From positions 1 to 13,869 of the forward strand of contig UQBE01000047.1 in NCBI GenBank assembly GCA_900539155.1: a stretch of 13,869 nt of DNA. The letters are read 5' to 3'. Origin of the DNA: an uncultured Porphyromonas sp. Lineage in GTDB: Bacteria > Bacteroidota > Bacteroidia > Bacteroidales > Porphyromonadaceae. Numbering within the stretch: the stretch's first letter is position 1; every line of letters starts with the position of its first letter. Below the pieces are notes generated by a model, which was not told where the DNA came from, made no database searches, and saw only the letters and a list, made by a program, of their open reading frames with translations. Positions 1 to 7,867 of the stretch are shown here, piece by piece. Both the position numbers and the translations under genes were made by a program.

Positions 1-15
1 CGACGTTTCGCTTTG

Positions 16-128
16 ACGGGGACGGACGCACAGACCGTGCGTCCCTACAGGACGATGTGTGGGGGGGGAGGGCGTCCGTCCCCGTTAATACCACGACGCT
101 GTAACCTTTGACACAACGGACGCCCTCC
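16..128. repeat. GC-rich nested inverted repeats, mutually exclusive pairings
   Basis: No gene is visible here. Three copies of the core ACGGACGC or its complement can pair in different ways. A perfect 14-bp inverted repeat joins 16-29 to 72-85 and a perfect 13-bp one joins 67-79 to 116-128. A small hairpin forms between GGACGCAC (24-31) and GTGCGTCC (37-44). The arms overlap, so the pairings exclude each other. A run of eight G lies at 61-68. The left edge of the window may cut the structure. It resembles a dispersed intergenic repeat more than a known RNA family; no function can be assigned. The rest of 1-341 holds only the terminator at 181-220. Confidence 0.6.
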
Positions 129-180
129 GACTCGACACTACCGTCAAGTTCCTACATATCGTTACTCGTTGCGGAGGGAC

Positions 181-220
181 GAAAAGAAGGAGCGCCTCAC
201 AGTGGACTGTGAGACGCTCC
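181..220 (-). terminator. Rho-independent terminator downstream of the lipoprotein gene
   Basis: Read on the minus strand, GGAGCG and CTCACAG (189-194, 196-202) pair with CTGTGAG and CGCTCC (207-213, 215-220). This gives a 13-bp stem with one C/A mismatch and a TGGA/TCCA loop. The stem is followed by the T-rich tract TTCTTTTC (188 down to 181). It lies about 120 bp past the stop codon of the leftward lipoprotein gene at 342, with no gene between, so it most likely ends that transcript. Polarity is inferred from the T-tract, which occurs only on the minus strand. Confidence 0.7.
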
Positions 221-341
221 TCGATTGTTGTGGTGAGCTCCTAGGTCAGCTACTAGCCGATGAAGACGTAGTGCTGGCAACTAGCGGAGCCTCTGTCGCT
301 GTCGTGCGACAAGTAGGTAGGCTGACGAGCAGCCGAGTCGC

Positions 342-1490
342 TTACTTGAGCAGCTTCTGGATAGAGTAGTCAGAAACCTTGAGTGTCTGGTTCTTAGGAA
401 TGTCTAGACGCATCAGGTTTGAAGAAGAGACAGCCTTTGCGTCAACAATCTGTAGGAATACAAGAGAACCCTTTATAAAGGCCTGACAGTAGACCTCGCC
501 TGTCTCGTCATAGCCATATGCGAAGCCATTGACACCGTCTGCCATAAAGTCCTTGCCATATCCATTGGCTGTGAACCACTCCTTGACCTTAGGATCTGCG
601 AAGTCTGCCTCATTCTTGATACCATTTACGGCGCTGTTTATGAAAGGCGCACCACCCTGAGGTGTAGACACGTAGAGTGCTATGAGGAAGTTCGTCTTTG
701 CATAATTATCCTTAGGAGTTACGAACGTCAAGTTCTTCTTCTCTAGATTCTTCTGCTCCTCAGCATCGGTCTTAGCTGGGCTGTACACACGGAAGCCGAG
801 CTGAGTCTCAAATGCCTTAATCTTATCGACATCTTTCATCATAAATGTCTTATAGTCGGGGAAGTCCTTGACATCTGCGATGAGGTCATGTGTCGTCTCA
901 AGATCCTCTGCGTACGTGAACTGAATGAAGAGATTAGCGTTTAGGCTCTCAACCGTCTCTTCAAATAGCAGGACACGAATCTTGGGGTTGTCATCCTTGA
1001 TACCGAACTTGTACGGATTGCCTCCGCCATCCTTCTTGCTCTCGATCTTGCTGAAGCCTGCCTTTTTAAGCATATCCAAGGTCTTAGGACAGTCGTCGAT
1101 GGTCTCCTTACTGAAGGCAAAGATTAGGGTCTTCCTGTCCTTCGCTGGCTTCGGCAGATAGATAGTAGCTGTGATTGTTAGGTCAGTGTTGACAAAGCCA
1201 TCCGCTATCATTGCATTGCCTTTATCGTCTACTCCGAGGTCAACGTCATCAGCCTTACGACCGACTTCCTCCTCGTGAGCAAGAATCTCTTTGTCTGTAA
1301 CAACACCCTCAGAGTTGAAGGTGCCGTCAAACTTGAGCAGAGGAAGCTCGTTCTGCTCAACAGTTACGGTGCCGTTGTTGTTGTTGTTGCCACCATTGTT
1401 TTCACCTCCCTTGACGGGGTTATCCTTCTTACAAGATCCTAGTCCTACGACGAGTAGGAGGGACGTTAGGATGATAGTGAGTTTTCTCAT
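342..1490 (-). CDS. Hypothetical lipoprotein, 382 aa
   Basis: I do not recognise this family. The N-terminus is a lipoprotein signal: MRK, a hydrophobic stretch and the lipobox LGSC with the acylated cysteine at residue 20, followed by KKDN. Next comes a low-complexity Gly/Asn linker (about residues 28-40), which suggests a folded domain tethered away from the membrane. The remaining roughly 335 residues are mixed alpha/beta in character, rich in Lys, Asp and Phe, with no catalytic motif or membrane segment that I can see. The charged residues just after the cysteine could act as a Bacteroidetes surface-export signal, but that is inference. The start codon is the only one that places the signal peptide correctly. 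It is probably transcribed alone from the promoter box at 1627-1634 and ended by the hairpin at 181-220. Confidence 0.85.
   Translation of the reverse strand: MRKLTIILTSLLLVVGLGSCKKDNPVKGGENNGGNNNNNGTVTVEQNELPLLKFDGTFNSEGVVTDKEILAHEEEVGRKADDVDLGVDDKGNAMIADGFVNTDLTITATIYLPKPAKDRKTLIFAFSKETIDDCPKTLDMLKKAGFSKIESKKDGGGNPYKFGIKDDNPKIRVLLFEETVESLNANLFIQFTYAEDLETTHDLIADVKDFPDYKTFMMKDVDKIKAFETQLGFRVYSPAKTDAEEQKNLEKKNLTFVTPKDNYAKTNFLIALYVSTPQGGAPFINSAVNGIKNEADFADPKVKEWFTANGYGKDFMADGVNGFAYGYDETGEVYCQAFIKGSLVFLQIVDAKAVSSSNLMRLDIPKNQTLKVSDYSIQKLLK
1374..1390 (-). repeat. Trinucleotide microsatellite encoding the Asn linker
   Basis: Five GTT units (plus strand) encode five consecutive asparagines in the linker just after the lipid anchor of the 342-1490 lipoprotein. 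Slippage by whole units would lengthen or shorten the tether without a frameshift. Confidence 0.6.
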
Positions 1491-1626
1491 AAAACTATTT
1501 TAATTGATTGGTTAGTAATACGCGTGTGTAAGTGTGTGGGTGAGCTTGCTTGACAAGTGACGAGGAGGATGTGCGGAGACTTCCTGCGGTCAGGCTCATC
1601 ATCATTTGGGCAAACTCTTCTGCTGA

Positions 1627-1658
1627 CAAAGATAGGAAAAAAATAATAGAGGAGCAAC
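1627..1658 (-). promoter_or_regulatory. Bacteroidetes-type promoter of the lipoprotein gene
   Basis: On the minus strand TATCTTTG (1634-1627) matches the -7 consensus TAnnTTTG. GTTG (1658-1655) lies 20 bp upstream, where the -33 TTTG element is expected. The start codon is at 1490, which implies a 5' leader of about 130 nt. The box overlaps the downstream end of the htrA terminator region. Confidence 0.6.
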
Positions 1659-1669
1659 AAGTGCTCGTC
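1637..1669 (-). terminator. Candidate terminator downstream of htrA
   Basis: On the minus strand GAGCA and TGCTC (1666-1662 and 1656-1652) form a short hairpin with a 5-nt loop. It may be extended with a bulge, and it is followed by the T-rich tract TATTATTTTTT (1647-1637). It starts 22 bp after the htrA stop codon. The stem is short, so termination strength is uncertain. Confidence 0.5.
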
Positions 1670-1690
1670 CTATCTCCGTGAGCTGGTGCT

Positions 1691-3211
1691 TTAGCTTAGG
1701 TCGATGGCGTAGTACTTCATAGAGCCACCGGGGTAAAAGCCCTTGATGAGGATTGCTTTGTCACCGAGGCGGTTTTTCTGCGCTGCGTCGACTAGCTTGC
1801 GTGCTGCGGAGAGGCTACGCACGGGCTTGTTGTTGATGGAGAGGATGATGAAGCCTTGCTTGATACCAGCCTCCTGAATCTTGCCCTTGCCTACCTTGGT
1901 TACTTCGAGTCCGTAGCTGATGCCCTGCTTGCGTAGCTGGTCACCTGATATCTCGCGCAGGGAGGCGCCGAGGAGACTATTGGTGTCTTGCTTGACGATT
2001 TGCGTGTTGCCCTCTGCGTTTTTAAGCTCGACCTTGAAGTCTCGCTTGGTACCCTTGCGGTCTACGGTGACGAGGATGGTGTCGCCCGGACGGCAGCGTC
2101 CGATGCGCTCCTGTAGCTCACCCATCTCGGTAATCTTGGTGCCATCGATGGCTACGATGACATCGCCCTCCTCGATGCCGGCGGCATAAGCTGCACTGAC
2201 CTCGGAGAACTCACTGACGTAGACGCCTTGGGAGACCTTGAGGTGCTTCTCTTTCTGGATGTCCTCTGTGACGGTCCCTCCGATGATTCCTAGGACGGCA
2301 CGCTGTACGGAGCCATACTTCTTGAGGTCGCTGACAACTTTTGCAGCAGTATTGATGGGTACTGCAAAGGAGTATCCAGAGTAGTTGCCCGTTTCGGAGA
2401 AAATCATGGTGTTGATACCGATGAGTCGTCCCTGAGCGTCCACGAGTGCGCCACCGCTGTTGCCTCGATTGACCGCAGCGTCGGTCTGTATGAAGCGTCC
2501 TATCTGAGCGTTGCCCTGAGGACCCTCGACGGCCGTGCTACGAGCCTTGGCACTGATGATGCCGGCCGTGACGGTGCCTGTGAGGTTGAAGGGGTTGCCT
2601 ACGGCAAGTACCCACTCGCCCAGTCTGATTTTGTCGCTATCGCCAAAGGGGATGGTGGGAAGGCCTTTGGCATCGACCTTGAGGAGCGCAATGTCTACGG
2701 AGGAGTCAGAGCCTATGAGCTTAGCCTCAAAGGTGCGGCCATCGTTGAGTGAGACGGAGATGCTCTTGGCTCCCTCGATGACGTGATTGTTGGTAATAAT
2801 GTATCCGTCGGTGCTTATAATGACGCCCGAACCAAAGCTGGTGACGGTGCGCGACTGAGGACGGTCGAAGCCTCGACCACCCCCGAAGAAGAACTCGAAG
2901 GGGTCTATGTAGTCTACCGTCTGCTCCCCCTCGACCTTGATGTGCACCACGGCTTGTACGGCTAGCTCTGCTGCTGGGGTTAGGTCTGGCGCATTGCCTA
3001 CGGTGCGACTGGAGGTGAGCTCGTAGTCGGACTGGAGGAAGCCGTAATCATTTTCAGATGCTGGAGCATCAGCGTGCATGAGAGCTGCGTAGGATGCTGG
3101 GTCTGACGTGGCAGCGTGTCGGATGGTCGCACGTACTACGCCCCACGATACGAGACCACTGACGAGGGCTATGCCCAGTGTCAGTAGGAGATACTTGAGA
3201 TATTTATTCAT
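1691..3211 (-). CDS. htrA: HtrA/DegQ-family periplasmic serine protease (Do-like), 506 aa
   Basis: This is an ATP-independent protease and chaperone that degrades misfolded envelope proteins. An N-terminal hydrophobic segment (about residues 5-28) exports or anchors it. The trypsin-like domain (about 80-300) carries the full catalytic triad: His143 in TNNHV, Asp173 in SVDIALL and Ser252 in RGNSGG. The oxyanion region VGNPFNL is also present. The loop FEFFFGGG before the core is typical of Do proteases. Two PDZ domains follow (about 305-395 and 415-500), the usual DegP/DegQ layout at the usual length. The gene is separated from upstream ppiD by the ppiD terminator and by a MITE-like insertion that ends 53 bp before its start codon. 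No clear TAnnTTTG promoter is visible between them; TACCTTTA at 3217-3224 lies too close to the ATG to be convincing. Assignment to the family is firm, but the choice among degP, degQ and htrA names is convention. Confidence 0.96.
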   Translation of the reverse strand: MNKYLKYLLLTLGIALVSGLVSWGVVRATIRHAATSDPASYAALMHADAPASENDYGFLQSDYELTSSRTVGNAPDLTPAAELAVQAVVHIKVEGEQTVDYIDPFEFFFGGGRGFDRPQSRTVTSFGSGVIISTDGYIITNNHVIEGAKSISVSLNDGRTFEAKLIGSDSSVDIALLKVDAKGLPTIPFGDSDKIRLGEWVLAVGNPFNLTGTVTAGIISAKARSTAVEGPQGNAQIGRFIQTDAAVNRGNSGGALVDAQGRLIGINTMIFSETGNYSGYSFAVPINTAAKVVSDLKKYGSVQRAVLGIIGGTVTEDIQKEKHLKVSQGVYVSEFSEVSAAYAAGIEEGDVIVAIDGTKITEMGELQERIGRCRPGDTILVTVDRKGTKRDFKVELKNAEGNTQIVKQDTNSLLGASLREISGDQLRKQGISYGLEVTKVGKGKIQEAGIKQGFIILSINNKPVRSLSAARKLVDAAQKNRLGDKAILIKGFYPGGSMKYYAIDLS

Positions 3212-3263
3212 AGTATTAAAGGTATATCTGGATTCTTGAGGTTTATTAGCGTGTCTACTGTAT

Positions 3264-3438
3264 GAGACTGTTGCATAAAGGCGAATCGCCGTGTTGCTTT
3301 CGGGATTCGGCTTCGGTCACATACGGAGGTATGCTCCCTTCAGACCTCACCCTCAGCGCCTTGCGCTTCATCCTTTCTGCAAAGTCTAGACAATCTTGCA
3401 TGCAAGATTGTGAGACTGTTGACTTTTGCAACAGTCTC
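3264..3438. mobile_element. MITE-like non-coding element, 175 bp, with TGTAT target duplication
   Basis: The element begins GAGACTGTTGCA and ends TGCAACAGTCTC, giving perfect 12-bp terminal inverted repeats. It is flanked on both sides by TGTAT (3259-3263 and 3439-3443), a 5-bp target-site duplication. It encodes no transposase, so it must have been mobilised in trans. The interior is a chain of hairpins: GGCGAATCGCC (3280-3290), CATAC-GGAG-GTATG (3320-3333), AGCGC-CTT-GCGCT (3355-3367), the 20-bp palindrome at 3391-3410, and a 10-bp stem with 7-nt loop at the right terminus (3412-3438). A second copy in opposite orientation begins at 13775. It sits between the ppiD terminator and htrA, 53 bp upstream of the htrA start, so it may affect htrA transcription. 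Confidence 0.85.
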
Positions 3439-3510
3439 TGTATATAAATTAGACGTTTGAAGTGGCAAAATGTTGCATCGCGGTGCCTATGCCTATGTTG
3501 TGGCTGCTTG

Positions 3511-3554
3511 TAAAAGAGGACGCACACCGTGCTACTCTGCAGGTGTGCGTCCTC
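3511..3554 (-). terminator. Rho-independent terminator downstream of ppiD
   Basis: A perfect 13-bp stem pairs GAGGACGCACACC (3516-3528) with GGTGTGCGTCCTC (3542-3554) across a 13-nt loop. On the minus strand it is followed at once by TTTTA (3515-3511). It lies 60 bp past the ppiD stop codon and is the natural end of the leftward coaX-to-ppiD transcription unit. Confidence 0.75.
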
Positions 3555-3614
3555 CTATATAATATTGTCTTATGGAAGTCTCCCGAAGGAGCACTCCTCT
3601 ATCTACGTCTCTGG

Positions 3615-5765
3615 CTACAAGACGCGGTAGCGGGTGTCCTTGAATGAAGTCTGTCTGAAGAGCTCCTCCAAGGCTCTACCAGCCATCTGCTGTCCATAGG
3701 AGCGACGCTTCTGAGCCGTAGCAGCAGGAGAGGGCTGCGTGACGGTAGCATCGACATTCTCAGAGATGGGCTGTACGACGACGACCTCAGTGCCAGCACG
3801 GAATGGTGCGGAGAGCTGACCGATGGTCGTGGTCATCGCCTTGCCTACGAGTGCTGATGGGGTGCTAGGAGAGGTGACGAAGCTGATGTTGTAAAGCGTG
3901 TCTACGCTCGACTGCATCTCGGTAGCGTAACTCTCGAGGCTCTTGAGCTGCTTGCCTGCGAGGTTGGAGGCGAGTTTGTCACCGCGCTGCTCCATCAGGA
4001 CGATGTCACGTACTCGGTCTGAGACTTGCTCGAGAGGAAGGTAGCCGGCGGGGTACTTTTTCTCTACCTGTGCGACGACAAGATAGTCGTTGCTTCCGCA
4101 GTTGAAGATTTTGTCTGATACTTTGTTTGCCTTAGAGTTGAACGCCCAGCGGACTACCTCTCTAGAGTTAGGCACGGTGGCTAGCTCAGGCATCGTGCTG
4201 TTGATGTACTCTCCACGAATGACTGATAGTCCAGCAGCCTGTGCGTCGTCGAGCATCTGGTCGAAGCTCTTCTCGCTCAGGAAGATTTCGTTGACCTTAG
4301 TGTGTGCTGCTTGGAAGGTCTTCTCGGAGAAGGTGACTGGCACAGTAAGCTCTGCTATCTTGTAGTGGTTGACTGAAGCTGTGGGCTCAGTGCGACGAGC
4401 TAGAATGGTGCCACTAGGAGCCTCAATCTTGACAAACTGATTGATAGGTGTATTGACGAGCGTGTCTAGTCCCATACCAAAGAGTTGTGACTCTGAGAGG
4501 GTGCTGTCGGGCATCCCGGTATAGTTGTCAGGTATGACGACATACCCGCCATTAGCCTTGGTGCGCTCATCCATAGAGTAGGTTGCAGCGACTTGTGCTA
4601 CTGTCGCGGTACCGCTTTGGATAGCTGCGATGAGACTGTCCGCTTTCGGAGCATTGATGGAGTCGAGTGCGATGACATTGACCTTGACGCCCTCGGGAGC
4701 CTGCTTGCGGTCGACGAGCTTGATGAGCTTGTAGCTGTCGTTGACAATGACGGGCTCATTGACACTTCCTATGGCACCCTCGCGGAGTAATGTCATAGCG
4801 TTTGGTATGGTAGCTAAGTACTGCTCTAGATCCTGGTCTGTGAAGTACATCTCGTAAGCATTGCCGTTGTCGTAGTTGCGTACGACCTTAGCGGGATTTG
4901 TCGCTGCTAGGAGCTGGATGCGGGCAGAGTCAACATCAGCTTTGGCCTTTGCATAGTCGGCCTCGCTGGGGCGTATCTGTACGCTGAAGTAGTTGACCTT
5001 AGCCTGCTCATAGGGCATAGCGTATGCCTGCTTGTGGCTCTCGTAGTACTCCTTGACTTGCTGGTCGGTCACCGTGACCTGATCGTTGGGTAGGATGGTG
5101 CTGGGTGTGCGTACGACAGCAACGGTGCGTGAGCCTAGACCCGTGGTGTACTTCTCGTCGAGCGAGTTGATGGCGTAGCTACGAGTGAGGAGTGCGTTGA
5201 GCTTCTCGGATAGACGCTGTGTGTGGATTTGTTTCTCTGTCTCAATCCACTTGCTGCGGACCTTTAGCATCATACCTTGCTGATCGGCGGGGAGCGTCTT
5301 GATGTTGTTTATGTCTAGCTGATTCAACAGCTGGCGTATCTGCTGTGGGTCTCCCGCACCTATCTGAGAGAAGAACTGGATAGCCAGTGGTGATGCCGGC
5401 AATCCCTCACCGAAGACCAGTGCGGATACCTCAGCGGGAGTGACCTTGAGACCAATGGTCTCTGCTTCCTGCTCGATAGCATGAACCGCAATGAGCTCCT
5501 GTGCTAGCTGGTTGCCAATCTCGACGCGGTCACGCTCGGTGAGCTTGCCTTGCTGCTCGTATTGCTCGGTGCGATCGGATAGAAGCTGCTGGTAATCCTC
5601 GAACTTGACCTTCTCTCCGTCGATGTTGAGCGCGACGTTCTTGTTGTTTTGAAGTATCGATGAGCCAGATCGTAGCCCATCCCCGATGATAAATGCTAAG
5701 AGTGCGACGCCTACTACGATGATGAGTAGACCAGCACGGTTTCTGATTTTCTGTAGCGTAGCCAT
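3615..5765 (-). CDS. ppiD: PpiD/SurA-like periplasmic peptidyl-prolyl isomerase, 716 aa
   Basis: This is a membrane-anchored folding factor for proteins entering the periplasm. The N-terminus MATLQKIRNR followed by one hydrophobic segment (about residues 12-29) is the typical anchor of Bacteroidetes PpiD proteins. A SurA-N-like helical chaperone region follows (about 35-250). A parvulin-like domain lies at about 358-460, recognisable by YSMDERTKANGGYV. Its active-site signature is degenerate: the usual ASHIL-type start reads VKVNVIAL here. A second helical/beta region runs to the C-terminus. Chaperone function is therefore better supported than isomerase activity. The next upstream gene is gldE; a 129-bp gap holds a promoter box (5872-5879), and a strong terminator follows the gene. 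Its closeness to htrA and lptC fits a role in envelope assembly. Confidence 0.9.
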   Translation of the reverse strand: MATLQKIRNRAGLLIIVVGVALLAFIIGDGLRSGSSILQNNKNVALNIDGEKVKFEDYQQLLSDRTEQYEQQGKLTERDRVEIGNQLAQELIAVHAIEQEAETIGLKVTPAEVSALVFGEGLPASPLAIQFFSQIGAGDPQQIRQLLNQLDINNIKTLPADQQGMMLKVRSKWIETEKQIHTQRLSEKLNALLTRSYAINSLDEKYTTGLGSRTVAVVRTPSTILPNDQVTVTDQQVKEYYESHKQAYAMPYEQAKVNYFSVQIRPSEADYAKAKADVDSARIQLLAATNPAKVVRNYDNGNAYEMYFTDQDLEQYLATIPNAMTLLREGAIGSVNEPVIVNDSYKLIKLVDRKQAPEGVKVNVIALDSINAPKADSLIAAIQSGTATVAQVAATYSMDERTKANGGYVVIPDNYTGMPDSTLSESQLFGMGLDTLVNTPINQFVKIEAPSGTILARRTEPTASVNHYKIAELTVPVTFSEKTFQAAHTKVNEIFLSEKSFDQMLDDAQAAGLSVIRGEYINSTMPELATVPNSREVVRWAFNSKANKVSDKIFNCGSNDYLVVAQVEKKYPAGYLPLEQVSDRVRDIVLMEQRGDKLASNLAGKQLKSLESYATEMQSSVDTLYNISFVTSPSTPSALVGKAMTTTIGQLSAPFRAGTEVVVVQPISENVDATVTQPSPAATAQKRRSYGQQMAGRALEELFRQTSFKDTRYRVL

Positions 5766-5871
5766 TATATAGTACTATCTGTTTCTTTCTTCCTGTTACT
5801 TACTACTCTCTGGGGTTGCCACCCAAGACTATCTCCTTGTGGAGGAGAGAGTATAAGAGCCGTCTAGGTGG

Positions 5872-5879
5872 CAAAGGTA
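5872..5879 (-). promoter_or_regulatory. Promoter -7 box (TACCTTTG) upstream of ppiD
   Basis: TACCTTTG on the minus strand matches the Bacteroidetes -7 consensus and lies 107 bp upstream of the ppiD ATG, just after the gldE stop. No good -33 TTTG is visible. An 8-bp inverted repeat (5816-5823 and 5867-5874) has one arm on the box and the other in the leader, so it could be an operator or leader structure. Confidence 0.5.
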
Positions 5880-5894
5880 GTTAAAAATAAGATA

Positions 5895-7163
5895 TCAGAG
5901 CTCTTCCCACATCTTGACGAGCTCGATGCGAGTGTCTGTCGACTTGATGATGTCAAAGTGTAGCTTGCCTATGAGTATCTGCTCACCAGGTACGGGGATG
6001 CGCTCGAGGTGGTTGATGATGAGTCCCGCGATGGTTATGTACTCGTCACTGGTCGGGAGTGATAGCTCCCACTGCTCGTTGGCATCGTCTATCTCTAGTC
6101 GTCCGCTGAAGGTATAGGAGCCGTCGGCGTTTTGCTTAGAGACTATCCTGTTCTGGTCATGCTCATCTTCAATATCGCCAAAAATCTCCTCGACCAGGTC
6201 CTCGAGGGTGATTAGCCCAGAGGTGCCTCCCAGCTCGTCAATGACGATGGCGATGGACTTCTTGCGTTGCATGAGAATTCCCATAAGCTTCTGGCCGTTC
6301 ATACTTTCGGGCACGAAAACAGCGGTACGAACGCGAGCTTGCCACTCAGGTCCCTTGAACATCTCTGCCGAGTGGATGTATCCTAGGACGTTGTCTATGT
6401 TGTCACGATAGACGATAATCTTGGTCAGACCTGTAGAGATAAAGAGAGAGGTCAGCGTCTCCGCATCTGTGCCGATGTCGCAAGATACAATCTCATTACG
6501 GGGTATCATACAGTCCCGTACCTGTGTGGTGGAGAAGTCGATGGCGTTTTGGATAATCTTGACTTCCGTGTCCAGGTCGCTGGCTCCCTCTCCGCTCTGG
6601 CTCATGTTGAGGTAGTTGTCCAGGTCTAGTGTGGTGAGCTTAGGGTGCTCCTCGGCTGCTGGGACCGCACTCTTGGGGAGTAGCAACATGAAGAGCTTCG
6701 AGAGCCCTATCGAAAAGAGCGTGATGGGGTAGAGGAGGATGTGAAAGAATCCAGAGGGCAGTGCCTTGCGGTACATCTGCTCGTTGGGATTCATACGATT
6801 GCGCGCCTTGGGTAAGTACTCTCCGAATATGACTATAATAAAGGTCGAGAGGAGAGAATTGACCGTAATCTGGAAGACCGGGCTACTGCTGATATTGCTT
6901 AGCACGGGAGCGAATAGCTGAGTCATCACCATACCGTAGATGACCAGCACGATGTTGTTTCCGACGAGCAGGGTTGTGATGAAGCGATCGGGGCGACGGT
7001 AGAGCATAGATAGGGTACGCCCGACGACGCCACCGCGGTTGCTATCGAGCTTGAGGCGTAGACGGTCGGCCGAGAGGTAGGCTATCTCAGTCCCTGAGAA
7101 AAATCCCGAGAGGAGTAAGAGGAGGACGACGTAGATTAGTAACAACCAAATCGGTTCAGCCAT
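5895..7163 (-). CDS. gldE: GldE/CorC-like hemolysin-family membrane protein (CNNM-CBS-CorC), 422 aa
   Basis: An integral inner-membrane protein of the CNNM/CorC group, whose members are linked to divalent cation (Mg2+/Co2+) transport. The N-terminal DUF21/CNNM domain (about 1-165) has several hydrophobic helices and the motifs LSGFFSGTEIAYLSADR (residues 18-34) and FGEYLPK (113-119). Paired CBS domains follow (about 215-270 and 275-332), the second with the typical IDELGGTSGLITLEDLVEE. A CorC/HlyC C-terminal domain follows (about 340-420, with AGLIINHLERIP). In gliding Bacteroidetes the homologue GldE supports motility, but many non-gliding relatives carry this gene next to envelope genes, and gliding should not be inferred. 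It lies 69 bp downstream of lptC with its own promoter box in the gap. Confidence 0.9.
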   Translation of the reverse strand: MAEPIWLLLIYVVLLLLLSGFFSGTEIAYLSADRLRLKLDSNRGGVVGRTLSMLYRRPDRFITTLLVGNNIVLVIYGMVMTQLFAPVLSNISSSPVFQITVNSLLSTFIIVIFGEYLPKARNRMNPNEQMYRKALPSGFFHILLYPITLFSIGLSKLFMLLLPKSAVPAAEEHPKLTTLDLDNYLNMSQSGEGASDLDTEVKIIQNAIDFSTTQVRDCMIPRNEIVSCDIGTDAETLTSLFISTGLTKIIVYRDNIDNVLGYIHSAEMFKGPEWQARVRTAVFVPESMNGQKLMGILMQRKKSIAIVIDELGGTSGLITLEDLVEEIFGDIEDEHDQNRIVSKQNADGSYTFSGRLEIDDANEQWELSLPTSDEYITIAGLIINHLERIPVPGEQILIGKLHFDIIKSTDTRIELVKMWEEL

Positions 7164-7198
7164 ATAGTGTATCTCTAGCTGTGGACTTCATACTATTG

Positions 7199-7206
7199 CA
7201 AAGGTA
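7199..7206 (-). promoter_or_regulatory. Promoter -7 box (TACCTTTG) upstream of gldE
   Basis: TACCTTTG on the minus strand lies 35 bp upstream of the gldE ATG in the lptC-gldE gap, in the context TTGCAAAGGTAG on the plus strand. A -33 element is not evident, so strength is uncertain. It would allow gldE and ppiD to be expressed independently of the upstream operon. Confidence 0.5.
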
Positions 7207-7232
7207 GTAGAAAATTGGCTTACTGCGTACCG

Positions 7233-7841
7233 CTACTCGCTCATTGCTGGGTCATCCTTTACAAGTACCCGTCCGCTGCTTCCGTGGAAGGTGTAGCGGG
7301 TGAACTGCTCGTCGCTCTCGAAGTTGCACCCCTTGATGTCCCGCTCGGGCGTTTCTATCCAGACGCTGTCGGGTGTGTAGATACGCTTCTCCTCTTGATC
7401 CCAGTAGAGGAGATGGGAGTAAAAGCGTGATCCTGCTCGGTTACGCACATTAATCTCGCCATGTAGCTCCCACAGCTTGCGGTCTGTCCAGTAAAAAGCG
7501 GAGTCCGCCTCTACAAAGACTGTCGTACTGTCCTCTTCGTCAAATTGCTCCGTGTAGAGCCCGTGTGGAAAGTACCAGTGAGCTTCACGTCCTACCTTCT
7601 CGTTCCTATTATATACATACCACTCAGGAGTGATTAGTCGGTACTGCGTGATACCTGAGTCAGCAACGAGCGCACGCACATCTCGTGTGTACATTGCGTA
7701 GGCCGTCTCGGGGTCCATCCCGACGTCTGAGAGGGGCGGTGGGTCCTTGCGCTGGCAGCTAGTCACGACAAGTAGGCTCCCCGCCAGTAGGCATAGGAGC
7801 ACCCGTATCAGCTGTCTGGTGCATGTCTTGTCGGGTCTCAT
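7233..7841 (-). CDS. lptC: LPS export system lipoprotein LptC, 202 aa
   Basis: LptC receives lipopolysaccharide from the inner-membrane LptBFG transporter and passes it to the periplasmic LptA bridge. The N-terminus has a basic start, a hydrophobic stretch and the lipobox VTSC with cysteine 29, so this version is predicted to be lipid-anchored instead of bitopic as in E. coli. The remainder is beta-rich with LptC-family features: TPEWYVYNRNEKVGREAHWYFPHGL, the VFVEADSAFYW strand, LWELHGEINVRN, and a late KGCNFESDE segment similar to the family ending. Its length is typical. The upstream gap to the TPR gene contains two inverted repeats (7868-7921, 7941-7975). The family call rests on motif pattern and gene context. 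Confidence 0.88.
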   Translation of the reverse strand: MRPDKTCTRQLIRVLLCLLAGSLLVVTSCQRKDPPPLSDVGMDPETAYAMYTRDVRALVADSGITQYRLITPEWYVYNRNEKVGREAHWYFPHGLYTEQFDEEDSTTVFVEADSAFYWTDRKLWELHGEINVRNRAGSRFYSHLLYWDQEEKRIYTPDSVWIETPERDIKGCNFESDEQFTRYTFHGSSGRVLVKDDPAMSE

Positions 7842-7867
7842 AGGGTGGAGCTTGCGGGGTATGTGAC

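Noticed and set aside
169..369. 66-aa open reading frame on the plus strand
   Set aside because: It runs across the lipoprotein terminator hairpin and into the antisense of the lipoprotein gene; no promoter or family resemblance.
3255..3527. 90-aa and 61-aa open reading frames over the MITE-like element
   Set aside because: They read through terminal repeats and hairpins of a non-coding element; the peptides have no protein-like pattern.
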